In this document: piece after piece, positions 31,268 to 42,545 of the stretch
How the letters are laid out: each line of letters starts with the position of its first letter
Numbering within the stretch: the first letter of the stretch is position 1
NCBI GenBank assembly: GCA_949987705.1
Contig: OX465283.1
Coordinates: 90,339,313 to 90,403,312 of the forward strand
DNA: 64,000 nucleotides
Source of the DNA: Thereva unica
Taxonomy: Eukaryota; Arthropoda; Insecta; Diptera; Therevidae
Reading direction: 5' to 3'
The notes under the pieces: generated by a model
Databases searched by the model: none
What the model was told of the DNA's origin: nothing
What the model saw: only the letters and a program-made list of their open reading frames with translations
Made by a program: the position numbers and the translations under genes

Positions 31268-32780
31268 TCTGGTTTTCGGAAATAGTAACCGCAATTCATG
31301 CGATGGCCAATGGTAAAGCAGCAGGAAAAGATGGCATCCCGCCAGAATTGTTGAAAGCCGACTCAAGCCTCACAGCAGATGCGCTTCAGCCAATCCTAGA
31401 AATAGCATGGAACACCTGTATCTTTCCGGAGGATTGGACGGAAGGTATCATAGTCAAAATACCAAAAAAGGGGGACCTAACAATATGCGACAACTGGAGA
31501 GGTATCTGGTTATTATCTACTGTGGGCAAAATTTTGTCCCATATATTACTATCTGGGATAAGTGAGGCAGTTGATCGAACGCTTAGGAGGCAGCAGGCCG
31601 GATTTAGGAAGGGCTGCTCCTGTATTGATCATATTAACACTTTGAGAATAATAGTGGAGCAGTCTACTGAATTCCGATCCCCCCTTTACCTTGCTTTCGT
31701 AGACTATGAGACAGCGTTCGACTCGGTTAATAGGAGCTTCATTTGGCAGGCACTACGGCGACGTGGACTGCCTGATAAAATAATAGAATTGATAAAAGCC
31801 CTATATAACAATTCCAAATGCAGAGTTCTCCATAATGGAAAATTATCCGACAGCTTTGAGGTGAGCTCAGGAGTACGACAAGGGTGCCTACTTTCGCCAT
31901 TACTATTTCTTATAGTAATAAATGACATCCTTGTCGGCGCTCTAGATAATAGAACAGGCGGCATACAATGGGGTTTGGTAGACCGCCTTAAGGATCTCGA
32001 CTACGCCGATGATATCTGTTTGCTGGCCCACAGACACCAGGACCTCAAAAACATGTTAAACAATTTGGCAACAGAAAGCAGTCCAGCAGGCTTAAGGCTA
32101 AATCCGACTAAAACTAAAGAAATGCAGATAAATGCAAACACCATTGAACGAACAGCGCTGAATAGCCGTGACGTGGAACTGGTAGATAAATTTTGCTACC
32201 TCGGTAGCATTATTACCGAAAATGGTGGGGCAGAAGAAGACGTCAGTTCCAGAATAAATAAAGCACGAGGCGCATATGCATGCCTGTTCCGCATATGGAG
32301 ATCAACGGAGATCTCAACTAACACCAAATTGCGGCTGTTAACTCCAACGTGAAGGCAGTACTTTTGTACGGTTGCGAAACATGGAAAGTCACCCAATTCA
32401 TCACAGAGTCTTCATCAACAGATGCCTTCGTCATATCCTAAAAATCCGCCGGCAAGATAGAATTTCAAACGAAGAACTATGGCGCTGTGCCGGCCAAGAA
32501 AGGATAGACGACCAAATCAGGCGAAGGAAATGGAATTGGGTTGGCCACACTTTGCGACGCGAAAACGAAAATCTAGCCAAACAGGCCCTTGACTGGAATC
32601 CGCAAGGTTCCCGTCGAGTAGGACGACCTAGAACAACGTGGAGGAGAACCCTACTAGCAGAAGCCGCAACAACTGGGAGATCCTGGTCGGAGCTGAGAGC
32701 TGTCGCGCAAAACAGAGTCCGCTGGAGGGCAACTGTTTCCGCCCTATGTCCCATGAAGGATTAAAGGAGTTTAAAGAAAG
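31268..32780 (+). mobile_element. 5'-truncated LINE (family 1, copy 2) inserted in the hAT element
   Basis: It starts within the RT region (EIVTAIHAMANGKAAGKDGI) and runs to the ORF end and an AAAGAAAGAAAGAAG-like tail at 32772-32788. The endonuclease is absent. Very similar to the degenerate copy at 14.6-15.7 kb but far better preserved. TSDs are not clear. Confidence 0.8.
31303..32764 (+). pseudogene. LINE reverse transcriptase and C-terminal domain (one frameshift)
   Basis: The first frame (31303-32352) holds the RT: NGKAAGKDGIPPELLKAD, PKKGDLTICDNWRGIWLLST, AGFRKGCSCIDHINTLR, the catalytic FVDYETAFDSVN (first Asp), GVRQGCLLSPLLF, and DYADDICLLAH (YADD at 32002-32013). A frameshift at about 32340-32352 and a small deletion near 32400 lead to the second frame (32372-32764), which carries the thumb/C-terminal region FINRCLRHILKIRRQDRISN, KWNWVGHTLRREN, ALDWNPQGSRRVGRPRTTWR and a terminal ALCPMKD. 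The catalytic residues are intact. Clade not resolved (RTE-like or a relative). Confidence 0.88.
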
Positions 32781-32956
32781 AAAGAAGAAGACATGTTGGA
32801 CCGAGACGTTGATCAGTTGAGACATTCAAGATGTTCGACAAGTAACAAAAGCGTCAGCAGCTTTTGGTTTCTCCCATCTCTATGATTGCATAGTTCGAGC
32901 TTTTGGGGGGGTCATGACCCCCGTGACCCCCCCTTGAATCCGCGGCTGGTTGTGCA

Positions 32957-33159
32957 ATAAACGCGAAAGAGAGGGGGAATTTCTCATAGTTTTCGCAGAC
33001 CCCCGAGTACGATGTTATATTTGTGTTAGTGTAATGGAGGGTGAGTCTGGCAAATTTTCTGGCTCAAAAGTGAGGAGTCATATGACGCATGAATTGTACT
33101 TCCCTGCGACCCCTTGCCTAAAAAACCGGTTTTGTGTATGGGGGTAATAAACGAAATGG
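32957..33159. other. Short unassigned gap
   Basis: No feature beyond an AAAAAACCGGTTTT palindrome at 33120. Confidence 0.3.
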
Positions 33160-33540
33160 GCCGGTTTACACGACCGGACACTGAACAGACACCGAACAGA
33201 CAAAATGAACGAACGAACTGGGTTTATGGGGAAGAGGGTGAGAGAGAACGATGGGGAGGGCGGACAATTTTAATGGACATTTTCAGCGGACAGCGGAACG
33301 AACATTTTGACAGTTCCTGCGTTGTTGTTGTTGGCAGGAAGAGAAGAAAAGAAAACTTCAAAGGCAAATGTCAAAAAGCAACAACAAAAAGCAAATTGCT
33401 TTCACTAGTTCGTTCGTTGGTTCGTTCGTTGGAGTTTCGTCCGTGAAAACGCTCATAGGACTTTCCATCGGACTTCAAAAGGGAATTAACGATGACAGCT
33501 AAGTTTTGTCTGTTCGGTGTCCGGTCGTGTAAATCCAGCC
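33160..33540. mobile_element. MITE with about 38-bp TIRs
   Basis: GGCCGGTTTACACGACCGGA with CACTGAACAGACA at the left against the inverse of 33500-33540. AATG flanks both sides (33156-33159 and 33541-33544). The left TIR contains a short internal duplication (GACACTGAACAGACACCGAACAGAC). The inside has GTTCGTTCGTTGGTTCGTTC. No gene. Confidence 0.75.
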
Positions 33541-33544
33541 AATG

Positions 33545-35768
33545 AATGATAGTGTAACTTGCACCATTGAGATTACCAACGGGAATGTTGGAGGAAGATT
33601 CTTGAGGAGACCAAGGCTGACGCGGACTGCAGCGCCGGTAATGTCGATGATAGCTTTGTTGGCCATAATTTCTTGTTATTCCTGTGCCAATTTTTTAAGT
33701 TTATATTGTAAGACAAAAACTTTGATCATTGTAACTGCGTCGAAGTTCCTCTATTCTATCCAAACGACCAATATCGCCCGATAAACGCTCTGGTGTGGCC
33801 GCTGCGGTGCTGCCGTTCCAATTATGTTTAAAACATCAAGAACAGCCTACATGGTAGTCGGGCATAGCATGGAACCGGAAAATTTGCTCTTTAGGCTAAA
33901 AACTGGTCTGGATATAATTGGAGCAACTGGATGAAGCCCGCGGTACGGAATATTAATTTTTTATACTTGTGTGATTTGTTATATGAATATGATATACTAC
34001 TTCGTTGCATGGAGCTCTGATTTACTATCTTAATTTATTTATGGATTCTGTTATCACAATTTACTCATAAAAACAAAGCACCGAGTTTCAGCAGATAAGC
34101 AAATTCTGTTTTCGTTTCTGGGTTACCTCGTGGCTTACGTTTAAACAAGTGCAAGTTTTGTTATTCAGTTGAACCATTTGGAATTAGTATTTTTAAAATA
34201 AACAAAATCGATCGAAACAGGTTTTTGATCCCGGATTCAGGTTTGAATTGCAAGTGGGAGACGATAACAGAAAAAGGCTGTGGATAAAATGAAATTTCAG
34301 ATTAAGATCAAATTTCGAAGTTGGCAATTAAACCAAAATGTAAATAAATTTTTATCTCAAATAAACTTTCTCGTGATAATTTAGATTATATTACAAAACA
34401 GACATCTTGGAGTATTGCAAAACAGACGTTTTTATTCTTTAAGCTAGCTGAATACCAGAGGTATTTGTAAGTTTAAATGACATGCAATTCACAAGTAATA
34501 AAAAGATCAAGCAAATTTTACATTTAAGAAAGACGAACACAGGTCCGCTCAAATTATAAAAAATTAAAGAAAACAAGAAAACAACAAACTGTGAGACCGG
34601 TGCCAAGTGAAGGATTTAAGTTGTCTTAAAACGTTTCAAAAAGGGTGTTTTTTGAGGAATATATGAATTTTAGCGGTTTTTCGCCTCTTTCTCTATTTTG
34701 AGGGGAAACTATATGTATATTGGTGAAGATATTGTTTAAGGTAAGGCTCTTTTGCCTTAACTGTATTGGTAGTCTAGGTGTTACACCGTGACTACAGAAT
34801 TGTGGGTTAAATCCGTGATACACTAATTCAACAGGGTTGTGGTTTTTAAAGGTTTTAACGAAGTAAAACTCTCAAGCTTCTTGACTAGAATGACTTTAAT
34901 TTATGAATTCCGATATTTATACCAAAATTCTTAAGCTACTTACAATATCAATATACTAAGCTACATAAAATCAAAAATTGGCAAAATTCAATTACTCATC
35001 AAAATATTTGAAATTATTATTGACCCGATCATATTACATCGTGCTCGTGCAGGTTAAAAATTGGCAATTGCAAAAATGTGCAGAATGTGCAAATTAAAAA
35101 TATGTGCAATAAAATTATTTTTACGGGACAATTTGTTTCTACGTATCTTTAATCTAATATCTTAATTCTCCCCGCGTTAATATTTAATCTTAATATCTAA
35201 CAGATATCAAAAGACCAACAATTTTCTACAAATTTTTTTCCATTGCTTTTCGAGTTCCGTATAGTTTCCCTGCTAGATGCTGTTTTGCGCCGCAGCTCTT
35301 ATGTGTTTTAGCGCTAGAAAATCTAAGAGAGTCGCTATAACGAACGTGATTAACTCGGTAATCATGAAAATGATTACTGATGACTTGAAGATAATTAACG
35401 ATTCAGGGTGAGACACAGCACCGTTAATGATCTTTAGCATTGGCTATGGAATTAAAAATTTCTATATGTTAAAAGGAAGACTAGTAGGTAGCAAACTAAA
35501 CGCGGCAGCCCGGCGACGGATCAAGTTGCAAGGATAGTATATGCTAGAAGTGACTTTAGATTCAGTCCGTGTCCGTCATACTTAGGCAACGGATCATAAG
35601 TCCCATTTTAGGCTTTAAAACCTCCCTGTAAGAAAAGATTTCGAAATGAAGGGCATCTGATCCAAGCCAGAGACGGACAACTGGAGAAGAAATGTTCGGT
35701 TTCCTCTCTTACTTGTTCTTCCGAGAGTTATGGTGGCGGGTGTTGTACTCTCTTTAGGCCATTAGTAT
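33545..35768. other. Unassigned intergenic DNA with a possible tRNA/SINE relic
   Basis: No gene. 34765-34826 has ATTGGTAGTCTAGGTGTTAC and later GGGTTAAATCC, resembling A and B boxes of the SINE/tRNA type, but no fold or body could be confirmed. The remainder is AT-rich without recognisable repeats. Confidence 0.35.
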
Positions 35769-37759
35769 TGTAGTAGAATGAAATTTGGAATGGTGGGAGT
35801 TTAGCAATTGGAGAAAAGGTAACCGTTGAGTTCCGGGCCGTACTTCGTGAAAATCACGAGAAAATCCGATTGAAAGAATTTTCCGACGCTTTCCCGACCG
35901 TAGCTCGGAAAAACGTCGAAATTGGAAAAATGTTAAGAAGACAAAATTAAAGCTATGAAAATTCTCAACAAAAAAAGTTATATAAGCTTTTCCCGGAAAA
36001 CCTCACGTTTGGTCGGAAAATGGAGGGTAAAGAAAAAAAATATGAAAAATTATTTTTTTTTATATTGTTTTCTTTATGCAGGGTGTCTCACCTCAAGTTA
36101 CAAAGTGGCGGGCTGTAGATAGGCTTTGGATAGACGAACAAAAAATCATATGGGAGGGGGGCAGAAATCGTAACGGTTTGGTCACTAGGGCGTTTTGAAA
36201 TTTTTTTGATAGAGGTTTACATATCACCCTGTATTTTGGTAACCCGATGACCTACTTCCATGAATTAGGTAGCAGTATACGCAGAATACTCCCGCCTATC
36301 TAAACTGTAAAAGCGAAGGTTCTACACCACCAACTTCCAGAGTTATGAGTCAAAATATCATTTTTTTCACAGAAAAGCTATTTCGAATATACATATATAT
36401 TGGAAAAATTGACAAAGTTCCTGTATTTATTTCCATTTATTCTTCATCGCTGGATGTGTCGGGGTCTGGTTCACCGGAGCTGTCCACTTCACCTTCATTT
36501 TCTTCTTCTAAGTTCTCTTCAGGATCATTCATTACGGGGATATAACTGCACCGATTGCTGAAATAATGAGCACATACTGAGGTGCACAATAACCCCGCTT
36601 TTCGACAGGAACAGCTTTTCGTGCACCCTTTTATGCACTTGCAGAAAATTAACTGTAAAAGGTGTTTTGGAGCCAAAACATGTGTCATTTTTACTGGCGC
36701 CAATGTATCTCCTTCTATCCACCCCCAATCCTTAGCGTGCATATCATGGGACAGCCACTTTTGAACTTGAAAGTACATATATTCGTAGTACAGTCAATCT
36801 GTTGTGAAAAATGCTGTTTGTTGAAAAAATTACAACGGGGATGTTTTTTATAAAACGTTAGGGGGTCATGAAAAAAGCTTAAACCCAGATTTGTGACCTC
36901 CCACCACTTGCAGGTTCCTGGAAAACCCAAAAAGTTTTTTGATGCATTTTTCTTGTAATCAGTGCACTTTAGAGAAAAAGTTCATTAAGAAAAAATGTAG
37001 AAAACCTGAAGAGAACTTAGAAGAAGAAAATGAAGGTGAAGTGGACAGCTCCGGTGAACCAGACCCCGACACATCCAGCGATGAAGAATAAATGGAAATA
37101 AATACAGGAACTTTGTCAATTTTTCCAATATATATGTATATTCGAAATAGTTTTTCTGTGAAAAAAATGATATTTTGACTCATAACTCTGGAAGTTGGTG
37201 GTGTAGAACCTTCGCTTTTACAGTTTAGATAGGCGGGAGTATTCTGCGTATACTGCTACCTAATTCATGGAAGTAGGTCATCGGGTTACCAAAATACAGG
37301 GTGATATGTAAACCTCTATCAAAAAAATTTCAAAACGCCCTAGTGACCAAACCGTTACGATTTCTGCCCCCCTCCCATATGATTTTTTGTTCGTCTATCC
37401 AAAGCCTATCTACAGCCCGCCACTTTGTAACTTGAGGTGAGACACCCTGCATAAAGAAAACAATATAAAAAAAAATAATTTTTCATATTTTTTTTCTTTA
37501 CCCTCCATTTTCCGACCAAACGTGAGGTTTTCCGGGAAAAGCTTATATAACTTTTTTTGTTGAGAATTTTCATAGCTTTAATTTTGTCTTCTTAACATTT
37601 TTCCAATTTCGACGTTTTTCCGAGCTACGGTCGGGAAAGCGTCGGAAAATTCTTTCAATCGGATTTTCTCGTGATTTTCACGAAGTACGGCCCGGAACTC
37701 AACGGTTACCTTTTCTCCAATTGCTAAACTCCCACCATTCCAAATTTCATTCTATTACA
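35769..37759. repeat. Giant near-perfect palindrome (about 755-bp arms, 481-bp spacer)
   Basis: 35769-36523 and 37005-37759 are inverted copies with almost no differences; one seen is AAAAG versus AAAAA at the 36370/37160 position. The arms hold the end of a coding region (stop codon of a SSDEE tail), TGTCTCACCTCAAGTTACAA and TTCCGGGCCGTACTTCG. The unique spacer (36524-37004) continues the coding region only from the left arm. This may be a foldback element with very long TIRs, or an inverted duplication made by template switching. Confidence 0.92.
36437..36778 (-). pseudogene. Cys-rich (CXC-like) C-terminal coding remnant
   Basis: An open minus-strand frame: VQKWLSHDMHAKDWGWIEGD, APKHLLQLIFCKCIKGCTKS, CSCRKAGLLCTSVCAHYFSN then an acidic tail ending in SSDEE and stop. 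The C-K-C---C---CSCRK-GL-C---C pattern resembles Cys-rich (CXC-like) motifs seen in transposon-associated insect proteins; I cannot name the protein. The last 30 residues lie in the left palindrome arm and are repeated on + at 37005-37091, where no Cys-rich part precedes them. Confidence 0.5.
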
Positions 37760-38092
37760 ATTTTTTTTGCAGTTTTAGCGATTTTTTTACTCTGGAAACT
37801 GAACTAAAGCGAAAAGCGCTATGTACGCTTTCTTAGTGCGCTCGGTATTGGTCTGTGAAAAATTTCATCGCCACGACTGATTTTGTAGCTTCAGTGTTTG
37901 TTTAAAGGGGGTCCAAAATTCTACGATTCTTTCAGTTTGCACAAAAGACTGTCACCTGAAGGTTGTAATGTTATAATTAAAGAAACTTTTGAGAAATGAA
38001 ATGAATGAAATGAAATTTCTGTCTGCCCTCATAACCTCTATAATACAAAACTAGTTGGGATGTGGGTTTGACCCCTTCGGTCCACACGATTA
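37760..38092. other. Unassigned
   Basis: No gene or repeat recognised. The final 40 bases (GGGTTTGACCCCTTCGG) are shared with the flank of the second copy at 50.75 kb, so the related repeat may start before the TIR assigned here. Confidence 0.35.
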
Positions 38093-40138
38093 ACTTCCCA
38101 GTATGATGAACGAAGATGGAATAAACTGACTTCATGCAAAATAGTTATACGTTTAGCACTAATGGAAAATTGGCTAGTATCAGAGCTGATGACAAAACAA
38201 TCCCGAGACAGGCTAGTTCAAATAACTATAATAACTTGTGGTAAATCCACAAGATTTTTCTAAAGAATTTGTTTTTTCTGAACATTAGCAAACAAACATT
38301 TCCTCCGTCTTTCGTTCGCTGCACTAAAACGGGTGTTCAAATTCGTATTGAGCGTGCTGAAGCCAGCGCTGCCACCCAAACAAGTTTAAAATGTATTAAT
38401 CCAACGAAAAATATGTACTAAATGAATTAAACTAGTAGTAGATTCTAAAAGTATATGTATGTATGTATCCAGTGATATACTTTTAGAGACTTAAAATATG
38501 TGTAATTTGCAGAAATAAGGGAAAAATTTAGGTTCAATTAAAAAAGTGTAGGTACGGCAGTTCTCCCGCTAAACTCATGAATTTCTACACTTATTCAATT
38601 TCAATATTCCTATATACAAAACTATGATGATCCTCAAATTAAATTGAGTTATAATTGATCTGAAATTCAAATTAAATTGAGCTGTCTGATAGACTTGCAA
38701 TAAACCTCAAACTAAAATATACCACGATATACATAAATGCTTATTAAGTTAGACTTTGCTTTGGATGGGTTGATTAATTCGCAGAATTAAATCGAATAAA
38801 AAATGTACTAAAATCAAATAGTACGGAGTAAAAAACTGTAGCATAAAAATCGTAGCAGAAATACTACAATTGTAGTAGGGTGGCAGCGCTGGCCTGAAGC
38901 GCCGTTGACAAACTGGAAAGCGAACAACTTCAGTTGGAAATTCCAAAGCTTTCCGGAGATATCAGCAAAACTGTAACTGTAAAGTACTTGTCACACTTGA
39001 CCAAAAAGAACAAATTTTGCTGTAACTACTGGAAATCCCGGAATGAACCCGCAATTTCCTGAAACTGTATCACGCGTAGAAAACAATTTCCTGTCAAAAA
39101 GTGCTAATCCAAATTCGTGATGTTTGTAAAGGGTAACGAAATGTTTGCATGATTTTTAAAGGTTGTCGGATTTTGGCAAGTGATGTTTTGTTCGAAGGCT
39201 ATCGCTGCGAACAGCCCAAAAAAGAACACTTCGTTTAGAACGGGTCTCATTCCACCGAATTTATTAGATATTAGCAAAACTTGTCAATTTAAGGTCTTTC
39301 TGACAATTAGCCGAAGTTTTTCTATTTAAACAAAAAAGACCCGACCGAATATTATGAAATTGTTTTCAGAGCACTTCTTCGTTAAAATTCTTTTTTCGGC
39401 ACCTCAAAGAAGTCGATATAGTGTTTAGTTCGCGCGGTATCGTGCAGGTACGAAAATCATAAACGTCGTTTAAACAAAAAAAAAACGGTTCGCCCGAATT
39501 TTATGAAAATCTTTTCAGATCATATTTTGGTTAATACTCTTTGAACGGCACCTCAACTAAGTCGATATCTTTTATATTTCGCGCGATATCGTGCATGTAT
39601 GTACAAAAATCACTTATGTCATTTAAACCAAAAAACCGCTCGATCGAATATTATAAAAATCTTTTCAGATTATATTAGCGCTAATACGCTTCCAACGGCA
39701 CCTCAAGTAAGTCAATATCTTTCGCGGTCCGGGCGATATCGAATTTTATGAAAATCTTTTCAAACTGTACTTTCGGTAATGCGCTACGATCGGCACCTCA
39801 AAGAAGTCGGTATCATGGTTGGTTCGTGCTATATCGTGCAGGTACAAAAATCACTTACGTCGCTTAAACAAAAAAACTGCTGGACCGAATTTCATGAGAA
39901 TCTTTTCAGATCATTTCGGTAAATACGATTCGAACGAAACCTCAACGAAGTCGATATCAGTTTTGGTTCGCGCGATATCGTGCAGGAAAAAATGACCACA
40001 TCCGTACGCACACACACACACATAGCTCCTCCCAATTTTTTGCTTAAAATGCTGCTGGGACCTTGAAAGATTAAAATACGTTGAAATTTTCGATTTCGAT
40101 TTTCGGACCGATTACAATAACTTCCTATACTGGGAAGT
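38093..40138. mobile_element. TA-flanked element, copy A (with inner insertion)
   Basis: ACTTCCCAGTAT at the left is mirrored by ATACTGGGAAGT at the right, with TA on both sides (38091-38092 and 40139-40140): a mariner-type non-autonomous element. From 39115 it shows four to five imperfect repeats of roughly 120 bases, each with (A)AAACGG-TCGACCGAATATTATG, a CACCTCAA-(G)AAGTCGATATC part and CGCGCGATATCGTGCAGG. It shares its body with copy B (50800-51590). An extra roughly 830 bp (about 38285-39115), including the MITE 38364-38891, is absent from B. Confidence 0.75.
38364..38891. mobile_element. hAT-like MITE nested in copy A
   Basis: CAGCGCTGCCACCC ends in inverse orientation at both sides. 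CTGAAGC flanks both (38357-38363, and 38894-38900 after two bases), a near 8-bp duplication. Non-coding, AT-rich. Confidence 0.7.
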
Positions 40139-40140
40139 TA

Positions 40141-40554
40141 AAAATTGAGTTTTATCATCAAAGTGACGAAAAAATGTAAAAAAACTACACAAAATCACGA
40201 TTTTTGATGCGATTATTTTGTCATTTATTTCAAATTTAAAATTTTTTCTTACTCATCATCATAAAGTGGATAAAAAACCCTACATTCTTTAAAAAAACAA
40301 AATCTCATACGGTCCGATGCACAAAAGTTATTGCCCAATCAATTTTAAAATTTGAAGTAAATTTTTGAGACCTGTATTAGATATTCTGGCTTGAAATTTC
40401 AACCATTTATTGTTTACATCGTAGTTCTGTTTTAGCAGTGTTGTATGTTTTAATTTTTTTTTCAGTTTATGTATGCAGACAGAATTTCATATTGTAACCG
40501 CTGATAGCCAATATCATAACGAATAACCTTAACTTTTTTCACCTTTTTGAAACC
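40141..40554. other. Unassigned AT-rich DNA before the LTR element
   Basis: No feature. The last bases (AACC, 40551-40554) are the left target duplication of the LTR element. Confidence 0.4.
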
Positions 40555-42530
40555 TGTAACGGTCAGTTTTGCCTAAATATCTACTTGACTAAAAACTACG
40601 GTGTAGAAGAAAATCGAGTAGTTGGTTGGGAACAAAAAGGTAGGCGGGGAGAAAAAAAAAGAGAGTTGGGAATTTGGACGTATGGATAATTGAACGGAAA
40701 AAAAGTTTCTGTTTCGAAAAAAATATAAAATTGGAAAATTTTTTTAAAATATTTATGCCTGTAGGTATGGTCATTTTTTATCAATGATACGAAACGGGAG
40801 GAATAGTCAAGGACAGGAAAGGTCTCGATTGTTCGATTAATGAAAATCTGGAGAAGAAAATTGTGCGTCTGGTCCAAATACGGCATTCATCATTCAATGC
40901 ATTAGGAGCGTGTTGAATACTTTTAGTTCCATCGTGAAATCCTCAAAAATATATATAAACACAACAAGGGAAGAAAGAACATTTTATTCGAAAAGGCTCT
41001 CAGTCAATTCAAATTGCTGTTGATTGCTGGGGTCCAGAGATGAAGACAAGCTGGTGAATCCATAAAGAAGAATAAGTTGGCACCTGGTTGTAAGTTCCTG
41101 CAGGATATCTGGAAATCCTTAACCGCACAAAAAGAGCAGGGATAATAAGGTATTTTTATATTCATTGTTATTTATGATGGGAAAAGGAATATGGCCGTCT
41201 TGGCAGCGAAGTGTTCTCCTACGCTTGTGAATTTCATGTGGTTGATTCATTATGTTGAAAGGAATTGACAAGCTTACAGATTATACAGGTTAATCGGCAA
41301 AGTATTGAAGAAATCAGTTACCAAACCATCTTTTGAAGACGTAAATAAAATACAAGAAATCGGGCAAATTGTCTTGCCTTTCTGGATGCGAACATTTTTT
41401 TTGTTCCTTGTTCCTAAACCAGTCACATTGCAGTGTGGTGATTGAGCGCGAAGGTTTTTGATGGAGTGCATTAACCGCTGGGAAACGTCATAAGTTAGTC
41501 ATGAAATCCCAGACAATGTTTTTCTAAGTTAAACGAAGAACAACATAACAATATCTAAAAGAAAAGAAAAACAAAACAAATAAGAGAATACAGATTTTTA
41601 AATATATACTTTGTTATTTATATTCACTATATTTAATTTTATCTTATTTACATTTCCTTGTGGACTTTCCCAATTATAACTATCCTTTTTATTCATTATA
41701 TTTAACACTAACACAACTAAACACTAAATTACAACGAAATATACGACACACACACACAAAAATATACCAACTACAATTTTGTTCATGATTTTACATATCA
41801 ATAACTCATAATTTTACATGTAGTTAGTATTAAGGTTTATCCTATTTAAAAATATTTATGACAGTATTTTGCTCCTTGTTAGATCAATTTTGTTTCATTC
41901 TTGTGTTGGTTAATCCTTGTGTTGGTTCCGATAATTTGTTCTTCCGTTAGTTTATACGGTCATTTGTAATACCATTTGTACAAAACGAGGAGTATTGGCC
42001 ATTACTGCGCGTTTTCGTTTTAACTTGAGCTTCATACATATGTACCTAAAATAATGAAACATTAATTTCGTTGAATTTGATCATTTAATTTTAATAGTGG
42101 ACAAGGAATTATAATTATTGTCGTGGTTGATGGTTATTCTTTGTAATTGTTATTTTGATGATTAAATGGTTATAAATAATAGAATGTCCAGGCGTTAAAA
42201 TTTTTCTTGTGGAATGGTTGAGGGGGGGGGTCATTCCTTTTCAGGGTTTGACGCGGCTCAGGCGATGACCGGAGAATGATGGACGGAAGTCAAAGTTGCA
42301 CAGACACAGGTAAGTGGTGAACCAACCGCGGTAAGCCCCGGCCACACACCCCACGACCCCTCCGGCGAGCTAGATAACTCCGTGTGGCCGGCGTAGGAGT
42401 TCCGGAAGTTATTTTCCTTTCTTATGTATGGTATTGGCTCCTTGGTCATAGTTTTCTGGGCTTATGGCTAAGGGGGTAATACCTCGCATAAGTGGCGCCC
42501 ATTATTTTATCGCGCCATTATGCTGTTACA
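40555..42530 (+). repeat. 5' LTR
   Basis: 1,976 bp. Differs from the 3' LTR by a 4-bp insertion (GTAGGTATGG against GTATGG, near 40762), one base in a TTATATT run, and substitutions near 41690 and 41740. Near its end TGGCGC (42493-42498) and GCGCCA (42512-42517) form a hairpin; TGGCGCCC repeats the start of the PBS. Confidence 0.95.
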
Positions 42531-42533
42531 TAA

Positions 42534-42545
42534 ATGGCGCCCAAC
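42534..42545 (+). promoter_or_regulatory. Primer-binding site (tRNA-Lys type)
   Basis: TGGCGCCCAACG begins 3 bases after the LTR and fits the 3' end of insect tRNA-Lys(CUU) over these 12 bases (from memory of the tRNA). The next bases (CAGC) do not continue the match, so the pairing is short. Confidence 0.75.

Larger units (their letters stand above)
30015..32948 (+). mobile_element. hAT element (ZMYM/Ac-like transposase), TSD GTTGTGCA
   Basis: The ends CAGGCGCGGATTTAGA and the inverse of TTGAATCCGCGGCTG pair. GTTGTGCA is duplicated at 30007-30014 and 32949-32956, a hAT 8-bp TSD. A G-rich tract sits just inside both ends (GGGGGGGTCA). It encodes a decayed hAT transposase on + and is interrupted by a LINE at 31268-32780, so the original element was about 1.4 kb of what remains. 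Confidence 0.9.

Noticed and set aside
36345..37183. Two ORFs with identical MSQNIIFFTEKLF starts
   Set aside because: They are antisense readings of the two palindrome arms, not separate genes.
42230..42520. ORF 42258-42449 repeated at 50333-50524
   Set aside because: It is an antisense reading of the LTR, hence the exact repeat.
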